From Fodinibacter sp963834965 (GTDB lineage: Bacteria > Actinomycetota > Actinomycetes > Actinomycetales > Dermatophilaceae): 64,000 nt of DNA. Of the stretch, positions 26,870-35,495 are shown piece after piece. Both the position numbers and the translations under genes were made by a program. The stretch spans positions 62,001-126,000 of the forward strand of contig CAWIEI010000017.1 of the NCBI GenBank assembly GCA_963834965.1. Reading direction: 5' to 3'. Each line of letters starts with the position of its first letter. The first letter of the stretch is position 1. The notes under the pieces were generated by a model that was given only the letters and a program-made list of their open reading frames with translations, ran no database searches and had not been told where the DNA came from.

Positions 26870-26923
26870 GCCGGTGGGGCGGGGGTTACACCGATGTCAT
26901 TCGTCCCCAGTGGGGACAACCCC

Positions 26924-26932
26924 TGTGGATAA
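26924..26932 (-). other. Perfect DnaA-box sequence
   Basis: The minus strand reads TTATCCACA, the consensus DnaA box, in the 104-nt gap between the rhomboid gene and crgA. It is a single copy, so not an origin by itself; it could titrate DnaA or be a chance match. Confidence 0.5.
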
Positions 26933-26973
26933 CTTCGGTGCTGCCTGGTGGAAACCCGGTGCGGACCTCGCGG

Positions 26974-27225
26974 TCAGCGCCAGCGGGTGGTCATCAGGAA
27001 GCCGGAGAGCATCAGTCCGAAGCCGACGGCGAGGTTCCAGCGGCCGATCGCGGGGATCGGGAACTGGTGCACGCCGGAGATGTAGAACGTGACGACCCAC
27101 AGCAGGCCGACGATCATCAGGCCGAGCATGAGGGGCACGAACCAGCGCGGGTTGGGCGTGGTGTTCTTCTGCGCCGTGCGCGGCGGTGTGTATGCGGGTT
27201 TGGAGCGACCCTTTGACTCGGGCAC
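26974..27225 (-). CDS. crgA: Cell division protein CrgA
   Basis: 83 aa inner-membrane protein with a basic N-terminus and two membrane helices (WFVPLMLGLMIVGLLWVVTF and WNLAVGFGLMLSGFLM). This is the CrgA family, which interacts with FtsZ, FtsQ/FtsI and wall synthesis proteins and coordinates septation in actinobacteria. GTG 27225 has GAGGAGA about 8 nt upstream. It is convergent with rhomboid and divergent from the DUF881 gene, as in many actinobacterial genomes. Confidence 0.95.
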   Translation of the reverse strand: MPESKGRSKPAYTPPRTAQKNTTPNPRWFVPLMLGLMIVGLLWVVTFYISGVHQFPIPAIGRWNLAVGFGLMLSGFLMTTRWR

Positions 27226-27297
27226 GAACGGTCTCCTCGTGGCGTTGATGGTGTTGGCCTAGCGTAGAGGGTGTTTCCGGAAAAGGAGGTGGCCGCC

Positions 27298-28050
27298 GTG
27301 GCCGGTGAGCACGCGGGCCGGGTCGACCGACCCTCCTTCTGGCCCTGGCTGGTGCCCGTGGCGGCCCTGGTCGCTGGCACCCTGTTCGCCTCCAGCGTGC
27401 GCGCCTCCGACGGTGGCGACCTGCGCACCGACCAGGCGCGGCTGCCCGACCTGATCCGCGCCCAGAACCGCGCCAACGAGCAGCGCTCGGCGCAGTTCGG
27501 CGCCCTGCAGGGCCGGGTCGACCAGGCCACTGCGGCGCTCGCCCCCGGCGACCTGCAGACGCAGAAGCTCGAGCGGCAGGCCAACGAGATCTCCACGGCC
27601 GCCGGCCGCACCCCGGTGCGCGGCCCCGCGCTGCAGGTCACCCTCGACGACGCCAAGCTCGCCGGTGGCGAGGTGCCGGCCGGCGCCGACCCCGACGACT
27701 ACGTCATCCACCAGCAGGACGTGCAGTCGGTGGTCAACGCCCTGTGGATGGGTGGCGCCGAGGCGATGATGCTGCAGGACCAGCGGGTCATCTCGACCAG
27801 CGCCGTGCGGTGCGTCGGCAACACGCTCATCCTGCAGGGGCGGGTCTACTCACCGCCCTACACGATCACCGCCATCGGTGACCCTGGCGCCATGCGCTCG
27901 GCGCTCGACAGCGACCCGTCCGTGGGAAACCTGCGCGACTGGTCGATCGCCGTCGGCCTCGGTTACGACGTGAAGGACGTGGGCCAGCGCACCTTCCCGG
28001 CCTACAGCGGGTCCATCGTGCCGGAGCACGCCGCGGTCCCCGCGTCGTGA
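27298..28050 (+). CDS. DUF881 family protein
   Basis: 250 aa. The GTG at 27298 follows a perfect AAGGAGGT with 7-nt spacing; an upstream in-frame GTG at 27271 lies before that site and is rejected. One N-terminal membrane anchor (WPWLVPVAALVAGTLFASS) is followed by a coiled coil (about 45-95) and the DUF881 alpha/beta domain (GPALQVTLDDAK, HQQDVQSVVNALWMGGAEA). DUF881 proteins recur beside crgA and pknB; their function is unknown, and an extracytoplasmic envelope-related role is inferred from topology and neighbours. Confidence 0.92.
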   Translation: MAGEHAGRVDRPSFWPWLVPVAALVAGTLFASSVRASDGGDLRTDQARLPDLIRAQNRANEQRSAQFGALQGRVDQATAALAPGDLQTQKLERQANEISTAAGRTPVRGPALQVTLDDAKLAGGEVPAGADPDDYVIHQQDVQSVVNALWMGGAEAMMLQDQRVISTSAVRCVGNTLILQGRVYSPPYTITAIGDPGAMRSALDSDPSVGNLRDWSIAVGLGYDVKDVGQRTFPAYSGSIVPEHAAVPAS

Positions 28051-28068
28051 TGCTGCACCATTGAGGCC

Positions 28069-28725
28069 ATGACCCGCATCCTCGTCGTCGACAACTACGA
28101 CAGCTTCGTCTTCACGATCGTCGGCTACCTCGAGCAGCTGGGCGCCGACTGCGAGGTCGTGCGCAACGACGCCGTCGCCCCGGCCGACGGTGCCGAGTTC
28201 GACGGCGTGCTCGTCTCGCCCGGCCCCGGCACGCCCGAAGAGGCGGGGGTCTCGATGGCGATGATCGAGGCGTGTGCCGAGCGCGAGCAGCCGATGCTCG
28301 GCGTGTGCCTGGGCCACCAGGCGCTCGGGGTCGTCCTCGGCGCGACCGTGGGCCGGGCGCCCGAGCTGCTGCACGGCAAGACCTCGCAGGTGCACCACGA
28401 CGGCACCGGGGTGCTCGAGGGCGCCCCCGACCCGTTCACCGCCACCCGCTACCACTCGCTCACCATCGAGCCCGCCACGCTGCCCGACGAGCTGCTCGCC
28501 AACGGGCGCACCGAGAGCGGCATCATCATGGCGGTGCGGCACGCGAGCCTGCCGCTGCACGGCGTGCAGTTCCACCCGGAGTCGGTACTCACCCACGGCG
28601 GCCACCGGATGCTCGCCAACTGGCTGCAGCGGTGCGGGATGCCGGATGCCGTCGCCCGCTCGGCGGGCCTCAGCCCGCTCGTGCACGACGCCGCCGGCGT
28701 CGCCCGGATGGTCGCCGCCGGCTGA
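28069..28725 (+). CDS. Anthranilate / aminodeoxychorismate synthase glutaminase component
   Basis: 218 aa class I glutamine amidotransferase of the TrpG/PabA type, releasing ammonia for anthranilate or 4-amino-4-deoxychorismate synthesis. N-terminal VVDNYDSFVF, oxyanion SPGPGTP, nucleophile Cys80 in GVCLGHQ, and His169/Glu171 in FHPES are all present. It begins 18 nt after the DUF881 gene. No trpE or pabB is nearby, so whether it serves tryptophan or folate synthesis cannot be decided. Actinobacterial pknB clusters usually carry this gene here. Confidence 0.93.
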   Translation: MTRILVVDNYDSFVFTIVGYLEQLGADCEVVRNDAVAPADGAEFDGVLVSPGPGTPEEAGVSMAMIEACAEREQPMLGVCLGHQALGVVLGATVGRAPELLHGKTSQVHHDGTGVLEGAPDPFTATRYHSLTIEPATLPDELLANGRTESGIIMAVRHASLPLHGVQFHPESVLTHGGHRMLANWLQRCGMPDAVARSAGLSPLVHDAAGVARMVAAG

Positions 28726-28739
28726 CCGGCAGCTGGGAC

Positions 28740-28807
28740 AAGTTCGACCGATAGGTCAAAGTTGCCCCAGTCAGACGTGGGTCAACATTGACCTATTGGT
28801 CGATCTT
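28740..28807. terminator. 30-bp imperfect hairpin between convergent genes
   Basis: Arms 28740-28769 and 28778-28807 pair over 30 positions with only four mismatches and an 8-nt loop. The core is TCGACCGATAGGTCAA against TTGACCTATTGGTCGA. It lies between the glutaminase and pknB stops and probably terminates both. It is far longer than a minimal terminator. Confidence 0.75.
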
Positions 28808-28811
28808 GCTT

Positions 28812-28859
28812 CAGGGGCTCGGGGGCTCGGGGGCTCAGGGGCTCAGGGGCTCGGGGGCA
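28812..28859 (-). repeat. Octamer tandem repeat at the pknB 3' end
   Basis: Six 8-nt units of C(A/G)GGGGCT type lie in tandem and straddle the pknB stop codon at 28843. Every A-containing unit carries a stop (TGA on the minus strand). Confidence 0.85.
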
Positions 28860-30684
28860 CGGTCGGTGAGCTGCTTTCCGACGGGCTCGGCGTCGGGGTG
28901 GGGGTCGGGGTCGCCGTCGTGGGGGTGACGGTGGGGGCTGCCTTCTGCGCCACGGTGATCTTGACCGTGCCGCCGATGTCGAGCGTGCCGTCGCGGGGGC
29001 TCTGCGAGATGACGGTGCCCTCGGGAACGTCGTTGGTCTGCTTGAACGAGGTCTGCACCTTGAGGTTGACGCCGGCGATGGTGGTCTGCGCCTGGCTCTG
29101 CGTCGTGCCGACCACGTTGGGCACCGGCACCTTGCCCGTGCCGACGCGCACGGTGATCTTCGTGGTGGGCGACACTGAGGTGCCGGCCGCGGGGTTGGAG
29201 TCGATGATCTTGCCGGCGTCGGTATTGGGGTCGTCGACCTCCTGCACGGTGCCGACGACCAGGCCCTGGTCGCTGAGCGCGTTCTGCGCCTCCTGCACCG
29301 TGAGCCCCTTGAGGTCGGGCACGGTCACTGCGGACGGGCCGGAGGAGACGTTCAGCTTCACGGTGCTGTTCGGGCTGACCTCGGTGCCGGCGGTGGGGTT
29401 CTGGCTGATCACGGTGTCGACCGGCACGTCCTCGCTGGCCTGGCGAACGGGGTCCGCCACCAGCTTGGCCTGGGCCAGTCTGGCGATTGCGGTGTCGATC
29501 GGCAGACCGTTGACCTGCGGCACGGCGACCTTCGGCGCCTCGTCGTTGCCGAAGTAGGTCGACAGCCCGTAGGCCAGCGCGGCCAGGGCGGCGATGGCGA
29601 CCAGCGTGAGCACGATCCAGCCGGCCGGGCCGCGCTTCTTGTCCTGCGGCTCCCCCAGCCCCGGGATGGTCTCGGTGCCGGACTCGGCGCCGAGCACCGG
29701 GACGGGTGCGATGCCGTAGGCCTGGGTCGCGTCGCCGGCCCCGGACGGCACCACCTGGGTGGCGGCCGCGAGGGCCCCCGCGCCGGCGAGGGCGGCGGCC
29801 GAGCCGCGGGCCGCGTCGCTGATCGGCCGGCCGAGGCGCACCGCGGCGAGGTCGGCGCGGAACTCGCCGGCGCTCTGGTAGCGGGCCTCGCGCGGCTTGG
29901 CGAGCGAGTGCAGCACGACCGCGTCGAGGTCCTCCGAGATGCCCTCGACGAGCCGCGACGGCGGGATGGGCTGCTCGCCGACGTGCTGGTAGGCGACCGA
30001 GACCGGGCTCTCGCCGAGGAACGGCGGCCGGCCGGTGAGCAGCTCGAAGAGCATGCAGCCGGTGGAGTACAGGTCGGAGCGCTCGTCGACCGAGTGGCCC
30101 TGGGCCTGTTCCGGCGAGAGGTACTGCGCGGTGCCGATGACGGCCGAGGTCTGCGTCATCGTGGCGTTGGCGTCGGCCATCGCCCGGGCGATGCCGAAGT
30201 CCATCACCTTGATCGAGCCGTCGGGGGCGATCATCACGTTGGCGGGCTTGATGTCGCGGTGCACGATGCCGTTGCGGTGGCTGTAGCCGAGCGCGTCGAG
30301 CACGCCCTCGGTGATGCGCAGGGCCTCGGTGGGGCCGACCGTGCCGCGGTCGGTGATCTCCTGGCGCAGGGTCTTGCCGTCGACGAACTCCATGACGATG
30401 TAGGGCACCTTGACCTGGGCGCCGCCCGTCTCGGTGAGGATGTCCTCGCCGTGGTCGTAGACCGCGACGATGGAGGCGTGGTTCAGCCCGGCCGCCGACT
30501 GGGCCTCGCGGCGGAACCGGGCCAGGAAGGTGTTGTCGCGGGCGAGGTCGCTGCGCAGCATCTTGATGGCGACCTGGCGGCTGAGCCGGGAGTCGTAGCC
30601 ACGGTGCACCTCGGCCATGCCACCGCGTCCGAGGAGCTCACCGACTTCGTAGCGTCCCCCGAGCAGCTTCGGGACCTCAGGCAT
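28843..30684 (-). CDS. pknB: Serine/threonine protein kinase with PASTA domains
   Basis: 613 aa transmembrane kinase sensing muropeptides or lipid II and phosphorylating division and wall proteins. Kinase domain residues 11-270: Gly-rich LGRGGMAEV, Lys41, HRDIKPAN with Asp144, DFG Asp162, and a Thr-rich activation loop (ANATMTQTSAVIGT). Membrane helix about 355-377. Three extracellular PASTA repeats (about 386-585) are followed by a Thr/Pro/Ser-rich tail. Mycobacterial PknB has four PASTA units. It starts 13 nt before pbpA's end in the reverse-strand operon fhaA-fhaB-pstP-rodA-pbpA-pknB. No pknA lies between pbpA and pknB. Confidence 0.95.
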   Translation of the reverse strand: MPEVPKLLGGRYEVGELLGRGGMAEVHRGYDSRLSRQVAIKMLRSDLARDNTFLARFRREAQSAAGLNHASIVAVYDHGEDILTETGGAQVKVPYIVMEFVDGKTLRQEITDRGTVGPTEALRITEGVLDALGYSHRNGIVHRDIKPANVMIAPDGSIKVMDFGIARAMADANATMTQTSAVIGTAQYLSPEQAQGHSVDERSDLYSTGCMLFELLTGRPPFLGESPVSVAYQHVGEQPIPPSRLVEGISEDLDAVVLHSLAKPREARYQSAGEFRADLAAVRLGRPISDAARGSAAALAGAGALAAATQVVPSGAGDATQAYGIAPVPVLGAESGTETIPGLGEPQDKKRGPAGWIVLTLVAIAALAALAYGLSTYFGNDEAPKVAVPQVNGLPIDTAIARLAQAKLVADPVRQASEDVPVDTVISQNPTAGTEVSPNSTVKLNVSSGPSAVTVPDLKGLTVQEAQNALSDQGLVVGTVQEVDDPNTDAGKIIDSNPAAGTSVSPTTKITVRVGTGKVPVPNVVGTTQSQAQTTIAGVNLKVQTSFKQTNDVPEGTVISQSPRDGTLDIGGTVKITVAQKAAPTVTPTTATPTPTPTPSPSESSSPTVPPSP

Positions 30685-30696
30685 GCTGTGCTCTCC

Positions 30697-32148
30697 TCAT
30701 CGGTTCAACCGTGCTTCCATCATCTGCTTGGCGATCGGGGCGGCGACCTGGCCGCCCCCTGCCTCACTGCCCGCGACACCGCCGTCCTCGGCGATCACCG
30801 CGACGGCGATCTTCGGGTCGTTCGCGGGTGCGAACGAGATGAACCAGGCGTGCGCCTTGCGGCCCTTGCCGTGCTCGGCGGTACCGGTCTTGCCCGCGAC
30901 GTCGACACCCTGCATCTGGGCGCGCTGGCCGGTGCCGTCCTGGACGACGGACTCCATCATCCGGGTGAGCTGGGCGGCCACCTCGGGGGTGACGGCCTGC
31001 GAGAGCTCCTGCGGGTCGGCCGACTCGATGACCGACAGGTCGGAGCCGATGACCGACTCGACGACGTAGGGCTTCATGACGACGCCGCGGTTGGCGACCC
31101 CGGCGGCGACCATGGCCATCTGCAGGGGCGTGACCTGCACGTCGTACTGGCCGATCGAGCTCTGCGCCAGCTGCGGCTTGTTCATCTCGGCGGGCACCCG
31201 GCTCGGCGTGACCCGCATCGGCACGGTGAGCCCGTCGCCGAAGCCGAACTTCGCGGCCTGCGACTGCAGCGCGTCGGCGCCGATCTGCAGGCCGAGATAG
31301 GCGAAGGCGGTGTTGCACGACACCGCGAGCGCCTGCGTCATCGTGATCTCGGGCGTCGACCCGCACGCGCGGGCGTCGTGGTTGGGCAGGTTGGCGGTGG
31401 TGTCGGGCAGGTCGAGCACGGCTGGCCCGGGGAGCATGGAGTTCTCGGTGTACTCGCCCGTGGACAGCGCCGCCGCGGCCGTGACGACCTTGAACACCGA
31501 CCCGGGCGGGTAGAGCTCGTTGATCGTGCGGTTCAGCGTCGGCTTGTCGGGGTCGGCGTTGAGCGCCTTGGAGTTGCGCTCGACCACCCGCAGGTCGTGG
31601 CTCGCGAGGTCGTTGGGGTCGTAGCTGGGGTTGCTGTACATGGCGAGGATGGCGCCGGTCTTGGGGTCGAGCGCGACCGCGGCCCCCTTGATGCCCTTGA
31701 GCCCGTCGGCCGCGGCCGCCTGCACCTTGGGGTCGAGGGTGGTCTCGATGTTGGCCCCCTGCGCCCGGCGTCCGGTGAACAGGTCGGACACCCGGCGGTA
31801 GAACAGCTTGTCGCTCGAGCCGGACAGGAAGGCGTTCTCGGCCTGCTCCAGGCCGCCGGAGGCGCCGAAGAACGAGTAGGAGCCGGTGACGTGGGCGTAC
31901 AGCCGCGGCTCGTCGTAGACCCGCTGGAACTTGTACTCGTCGTCGACGGGCACCGACTTCGCGACGGGCGTCTGGCCCACGAGGATCTCGCCGCGCTCGC
32001 GGGCGAAGGTGGACAGCAGGGTGCGGCGGTTGTCGGGGCGCGCGTTGAGGTCGGCGGCGAAGACGTACTGGATGAGGGTCGTCGAGACCAGCAGCGAGGC
32101 GAACAGCACGGCCACGACGAGCGAGAGCCGGCGCACGGGGGCGTTCAC
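30697..32148 (-). CDS. pbpA: Penicillin-binding protein A, class B transpeptidase
   Basis: 483 aa monofunctional transpeptidase of the PbpA family cross-linking peptidoglycan. One N-terminal anchor (VVAVLFASLLVSTTLIQYVF) is followed by the dimerisation region and transpeptidase domain with SxxK at Ser217-Lys220 (GSVFK), SCN at 277-279 and KTGTAE at 420. GTG 32148 overlaps the rodA stop (GTGA), showing translational coupling to the SEDS partner. In mycobacteria PbpA acts in septation and is controlled by PknB. Confidence 0.95.
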   Translation of the reverse strand: MNAPVRRLSLVVAVLFASLLVSTTLIQYVFAADLNARPDNRRTLLSTFARERGEILVGQTPVAKSVPVDDEYKFQRVYDEPRLYAHVTGSYSFFGASGGLEQAENAFLSGSSDKLFYRRVSDLFTGRRAQGANIETTLDPKVQAAAADGLKGIKGAAVALDPKTGAILAMYSNPSYDPNDLASHDLRVVERNSKALNADPDKPTLNRTINELYPPGSVFKVVTAAAALSTGEYTENSMLPGPAVLDLPDTTANLPNHDARACGSTPEITMTQALAVSCNTAFAYLGLQIGADALQSQAAKFGFGDGLTVPMRVTPSRVPAEMNKPQLAQSSIGQYDVQVTPLQMAMVAAGVANRGVVMKPYVVESVIGSDLSVIESADPQELSQAVTPEVAAQLTRMMESVVQDGTGQRAQMQGVDVAGKTGTAEHGKGRKAHAWFISFAPANDPKIAVAVIAEDGGVAGSEAGGGQVAAPIAKQMMEARLNR

Positions 32149-33527
32149 CGCAGCCTCACCACCTCGGTGCGCGCCTCTGCCACGGGGCTCGGCGCGTTCG
32201 CCTCGGGCAGCGGGCGGCGGGCGTGGTCGGAGATGCGCAGCAGGATGGCGACCAGGGTCCAGTTGGCGAGCAGCGACGAGCCGCCGGAGGACAGGAAGGG
32301 CATGGTCAGGCCGGTGAGCGGGATGACCCGGGTGACGCCGCCGACCACGACGAAGCACTGCAGGGCCAGCGAGAACGAGAGCCCGGCAGCGAGCAGCTTG
32401 CCGAAGCCGTCGCGGGTGCCGAGGGAGGTGCGCAGGCCGCGCTGGACGAGCAGCACGTAGAGCATGAGCATGGCGAACAGGCCGATCAGCCCGATCTCCT
32501 CACCGAAGCTCGGGATGATGAAGTCGGACTCGGCGAAGTAGGTGAGGTCGGGGCGCCCCCGGCCCAGGCCGGTGCCGAACATCCCGCCCGACGCCATGCC
32601 CATCAGCCCCTTGGCGAGCTGGTCGGACGCCTGGAGCGCCTCGGGGCTGAAGGTGTCGAGCCAGAGCAGCACGCGGGTCTGCACGTGACCGAAGGCCAGG
32701 TAGGCCAGGTAGGCGCCGGCGCAGAACAGGGTGAGGCCGATGACGATCCAGGACACCCGCTCGGTGGCGACGTACAGCATCGCGACGAACAGCCCGAAGA
32801 AGAGCAGCGAGGAGCCGAGGTCGCGCTCGAAGACGAGCACGGCCAAGCTCGCCAGCCAGGCGACGAGGATGGGCCCGAGGTCACGGCCGCGCGGCAGGGT
32901 GAGGCCCAGTACCTTGCGGCCGGCGACCGAGAGCGCGTCGCGGGTCTGCACGAGGTAGCCGGCGAAGAAGATGGCCAGGGCGATCTTCGCGATCTCACCG
33001 GGCTGGAAGGAGAACGGGCCCACCTGGATCCAGATCCGTGAGCCGTAGATGGAGGTGCCGATGATGGGGAGCAGCGGCAGCAGCAGCAGGCCGAAACCGA
33101 CCGCGCCGGCGAGGTAGGTGTAGCGCCGCAGCACCCGGTGGTCGCGCAGCACGATGAGAACGACCGCCGCGATGACCATGGCCACGGCGGTCCACATCAG
33201 CTGGCGCAGCGCCACCCCGTCGGCGATGGACTTGCCGTTGGCGATGTCGATGCGGTGGATCATCACCAGGCCCAGCCCGTTGAGCAGGGTCATGATGGGC
33301 AGCATCAGCGGGTCGGCGTAGGAGGCGCGCCAGCGCAGCACGAGGTGGAAGGCGATGGCCAGCGCCAGGTAGCCGCCGACGAGGGTGAGCGTGCCGGGTG
33401 GGATGGTGCCGCTGGTGGCGAGCTCGACGTTGAGGTAGGCCAGCAGCACGATCGCGACGGCCCCGACGACCAGGGCCAGCTCGACGTTGCGGCCCTGGCG
33501 CGGGGTGGGCGACGAGACGATGCTCAT
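32145..33527 (-). CDS. rodA: SEDS glycosyltransferase RodA/FtsW
   Basis: 460 aa polytopic membrane protein polymerising lipid II into glycan strands together with the class B PBP encoded next to it. About ten helices; the SEDS signatures FQPGEIAKIALAIFFAGY and GLTMPFLSSGGSSLLANW are intact, as is GRGRPDLTYFAESDFI with the catalytic Asp region. ATG 33527 overlaps the pstP stop (ATGA). The C-terminal 30 residues are a cytoplasmic Pro/Arg-rich tail. Confidence 0.95.
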   Translation of the reverse strand: MSIVSSPTPRQGRNVELALVVGAVAIVLLAYLNVELATSGTIPPGTLTLVGGYLALAIAFHLVLRWRASYADPLMLPIMTLLNGLGLVMIHRIDIANGKSIADGVALRQLMWTAVAMVIAAVVLIVLRDHRVLRRYTYLAGAVGFGLLLLPLLPIIGTSIYGSRIWIQVGPFSFQPGEIAKIALAIFFAGYLVQTRDALSVAGRKVLGLTLPRGRDLGPILVAWLASLAVLVFERDLGSSLLFFGLFVAMLYVATERVSWIVIGLTLFCAGAYLAYLAFGHVQTRVLLWLDTFSPEALQASDQLAKGLMGMASGGMFGTGLGRGRPDLTYFAESDFIIPSFGEEIGLIGLFAMLMLYVLLVQRGLRTSLGTRDGFGKLLAAGLSFSLALQCFVVVGGVTRVIPLTGLTMPFLSSGGSSLLANWTLVAILLRISDHARRPLPEANAPSPVAEARTEVVRLR

Positions 33528-34960
33528 GAGGTCACCGGTCCGCCGGTAGGGACCGCGCCGGGGGGCACCGTGGGCGGGACGGTGGGCACGATGCTCGGGG
33601 TGGCCCCGGGCGAGAAGGTGGCCGAGGGGGTCGAGCTGGGGGACGACGACGGGGTGGGGGATGCCGTGGGGCTGGGCGAGGGCGTGGGTGCCGTCCAGGT
33701 GGCTGGCACGGTGCGGCACGCCTCGCCGTTGCTGTGGGCCCACCTGCAGGCCGTCGCCTGCAGCTGCAGCTCGGCGACCCGCACGTCGGCGGCGGCCCGG
33801 TCGTCCACCTCGATGCCCTGCTTGAGGCTGTCCTGGTAGGAGGTCGGCAGGTCGTCGATGGCGATCGTGGTGGAGAACTCTGGCCGGGACAGCGAGATCG
33901 GGCCGAGGTTCTGCTCCACCCCGCGGAACACGGCCACGACGCCGTCCTGCTCGGCGAGGTAGTACTGGCGCTGGGACCACGCGTACCCGGCGTACGAGCT
34001 GCCGGCGGCGACGACCATCAGCACCAGGGCGATGGCGGCCACGCGCAGCACCGTGCCGCGGCGCGAGCGCGGTCCCTCCTCGGCCAGGGTGACCCCGTCG
34101 TCGGTGCCGGCGTCGCCGGTGGCCTGGGCCGTGAGGGCTGCGGCCTTGGCGGCCGGGGTGGTCGGTATTGGACGGGTTCCGTTCTCGCGCATCGCTGCTG
34201 CGCCGACCACCTGGGGCTGGGTGGGCGGGGCAATCCCGATGTCGACGAGGTCGCCGACGACGACGGTGACGTTGTCGGGCGCACCGGCCCGCAGGGCCAG
34301 GGCCACCAGCCGGTCGGCGGTCTCTCCCGGGTCGCCGGTGTCGGTGAGCACCTCCGAGATGGTGTCGCGGGCGACGTAGTCGGTGAGGCCGTCGGACGCG
34401 ATGACGTAGCGGTCGCCGATCCGGCCCTGGCGCACGACGAGGTCGGGCTCATCCTCGTGGGCGCCGGTGAGCACCCGGGTGACGAGCGAGCGCTGTGGGT
34501 GGCTCTGCGCCTCCTCTGGGGTGATCCGTCCCTCGTCGACGAGGTTCTGCACGAACGAGTGGTCCTTGGTGATCTGGGTGACCACGCCGTCGCGCACCAG
34601 GAACGCGCGCGAGTCGCCGATGTGCGCCAGGACGATCTTGTCGCCGGCCCGGAGCAGGGCGATCAGGGTGGTGCCCATGCCCTCGAGGGTGGGGTCGGTG
34701 TGGGCCTGGTCGCCGATCTCGTCGTTGGCGCGGTTGATCCGCTCGAGCAGGGCGGAGCTGACGTCGCGGCCGCCGAGCGCCTCGCCGTCGAGCCGCACGA
34801 GGGCGCCGATGACGGTGGAGCTGGCGACGTCGCCGCCGGCGTGCCCGCCCATGCCGTCGGCCATGGCCAGCAGGTGGGGACCGGCGTAACCGGAGTCCTC
34901 GTTGTTGGACCGGACCATGCCGACGTCGGACCGGGCTGCGTAGTGGAACGCGAAAGGCAT
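33524..34960 (-). CDS. pstP: PP2C-type serine/threonine phosphatase
   Basis: 478 aa membrane phosphatase reversing PknB-type phosphorylation. The PP2C domain (1-235) has SDVGMVRSNNEDS, MADGMGGHAGGD, HIGDSRAFL and SDGLTDYV, and GAPDNVTVVVGD near its end, giving the two-metal aspartates. A cytosolic linker leads to one membrane helix (VLRVAAIALVLMVVAAGSSY, about 305-325). An extracellular part of about 150 residues ends in a Ser/Thr/Pro-rich tail. ATG 34960 lies 3 nt after the fhaB stop. Confidence 0.95.
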   Translation of the reverse strand: MPFAFHYAARSDVGMVRSNNEDSGYAGPHLLAMADGMGGHAGGDVASSTVIGALVRLDGEALGGRDVSSALLERINRANDEIGDQAHTDPTLEGMGTTLIALLRAGDKIVLAHIGDSRAFLVRDGVVTQITKDHSFVQNLVDEGRITPEEAQSHPQRSLVTRVLTGAHEDEPDLVVRQGRIGDRYVIASDGLTDYVARDTISEVLTDTGDPGETADRLVALALRAGAPDNVTVVVGDLVDIGIAPPTQPQVVGAAAMRENGTRPIPTTPAAKAAALTAQATGDAGTDDGVTLAEEGPRSRRGTVLRVAAIALVLMVVAAGSSYAGYAWSQRQYYLAEQDGVVAVFRGVEQNLGPISLSRPEFSTTIAIDDLPTSYQDSLKQGIEVDDRAAADVRVAELQLQATACRWAHSNGEACRTVPATWTAPTPSPSPTASPTPSSSPSSTPSATFSPGATPSIVPTVPPTVPPGAVPTGGPVTS

Positions 34961-34963
34961 GCG

Positions 34964-35488
34964 TTACCTCTGCAGCTCCACGACGGTCTGGCCGATCCGC
35001 AGCACGCTGCCGACCGCCACCTCGCGTGGCTCGGTGAGGCGCGTCGCGCCCAGGAAGGTGCCGTTGGTCGAGCGCAGGTCCTCGACCCGCCAGGTGCCGT
35101 CATCGTCCTGGAAGATGCGGGCGTGCCGGCCGCTCGCGTAGTCGTCGTCGAGCACGAGGGCGCACTCGGGGCTGCGCCCGATCAGGGTGCCGGCCGGGCG
35201 CAACGGCAGTGTGGTGCCCGACAGGGGGCCCGCCGTGACCGTGAGCTTGGTGGGGCCCTTGCGGCCACGCGCCGAGCGGGACTTCTTCTCCGGCCGTGCG
35301 GCGCCCGGCGGGGCCGGGTCGGCACCGCGCGCTGCGGCCCTGGCGGCGGCGCGGCCGCCGCCGGCGCGGCGCTTGACGCGGGTGCCGTAGAGGTCGCCGC
35401 GCAGCACGCCCACCACCGCGAAGACGAAGAACCACATCAGTACCAGCAACCCCAGCCGCATCACGGTCAGGGTGAGCTCGCTCAACAC
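34964..35488 (-). CDS. fhaB: FHA domain protein FhaB/FipA
   Basis: 174 aa. An N-terminal membrane helix (TLTVMRLGLLVLMWFFVFAV) and a basic linker precede a C-terminal phosphothreonine-binding FHA domain (about 85-172) with GRSPECALVLDDDYASGRHA and RSTNGTFLG. In mycobacteria this protein links PknA/B phosphorylation to FtsZ and FtsQ. GTG 35488 lies 7 nt after the fhaA stop, within the operon. Confidence 0.93.
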   Translation of the reverse strand: MLSELTLTVMRLGLLVLMWFFVFAVVGVLRGDLYGTRVKRRAGGGRAAARAAARGADPAPPGAARPEKKSRSARGRKGPTKLTVTAGPLSGTTLPLRPAGTLIGRSPECALVLDDDYASGRHARIFQDDDGTWRVEDLRSTNGTFLGATRLTEPREVAVGSVLRIGQTVVELQR

Positions 35489-35495
35489 GCCGCGG

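Noticed and set aside
26870..26973. Chromosomal origin of replication
   Set aside because: Only one DnaA box and no AT-rich region or dnaA/dnaN genes; the site is origin-proximal by gene order at most.
28274..29557. Long plus-strand frame opposite pknB
   Set aside because: It lies antisense to PASTA domains and starts inside the glutaminase gene in another frame; no recognisable motif.
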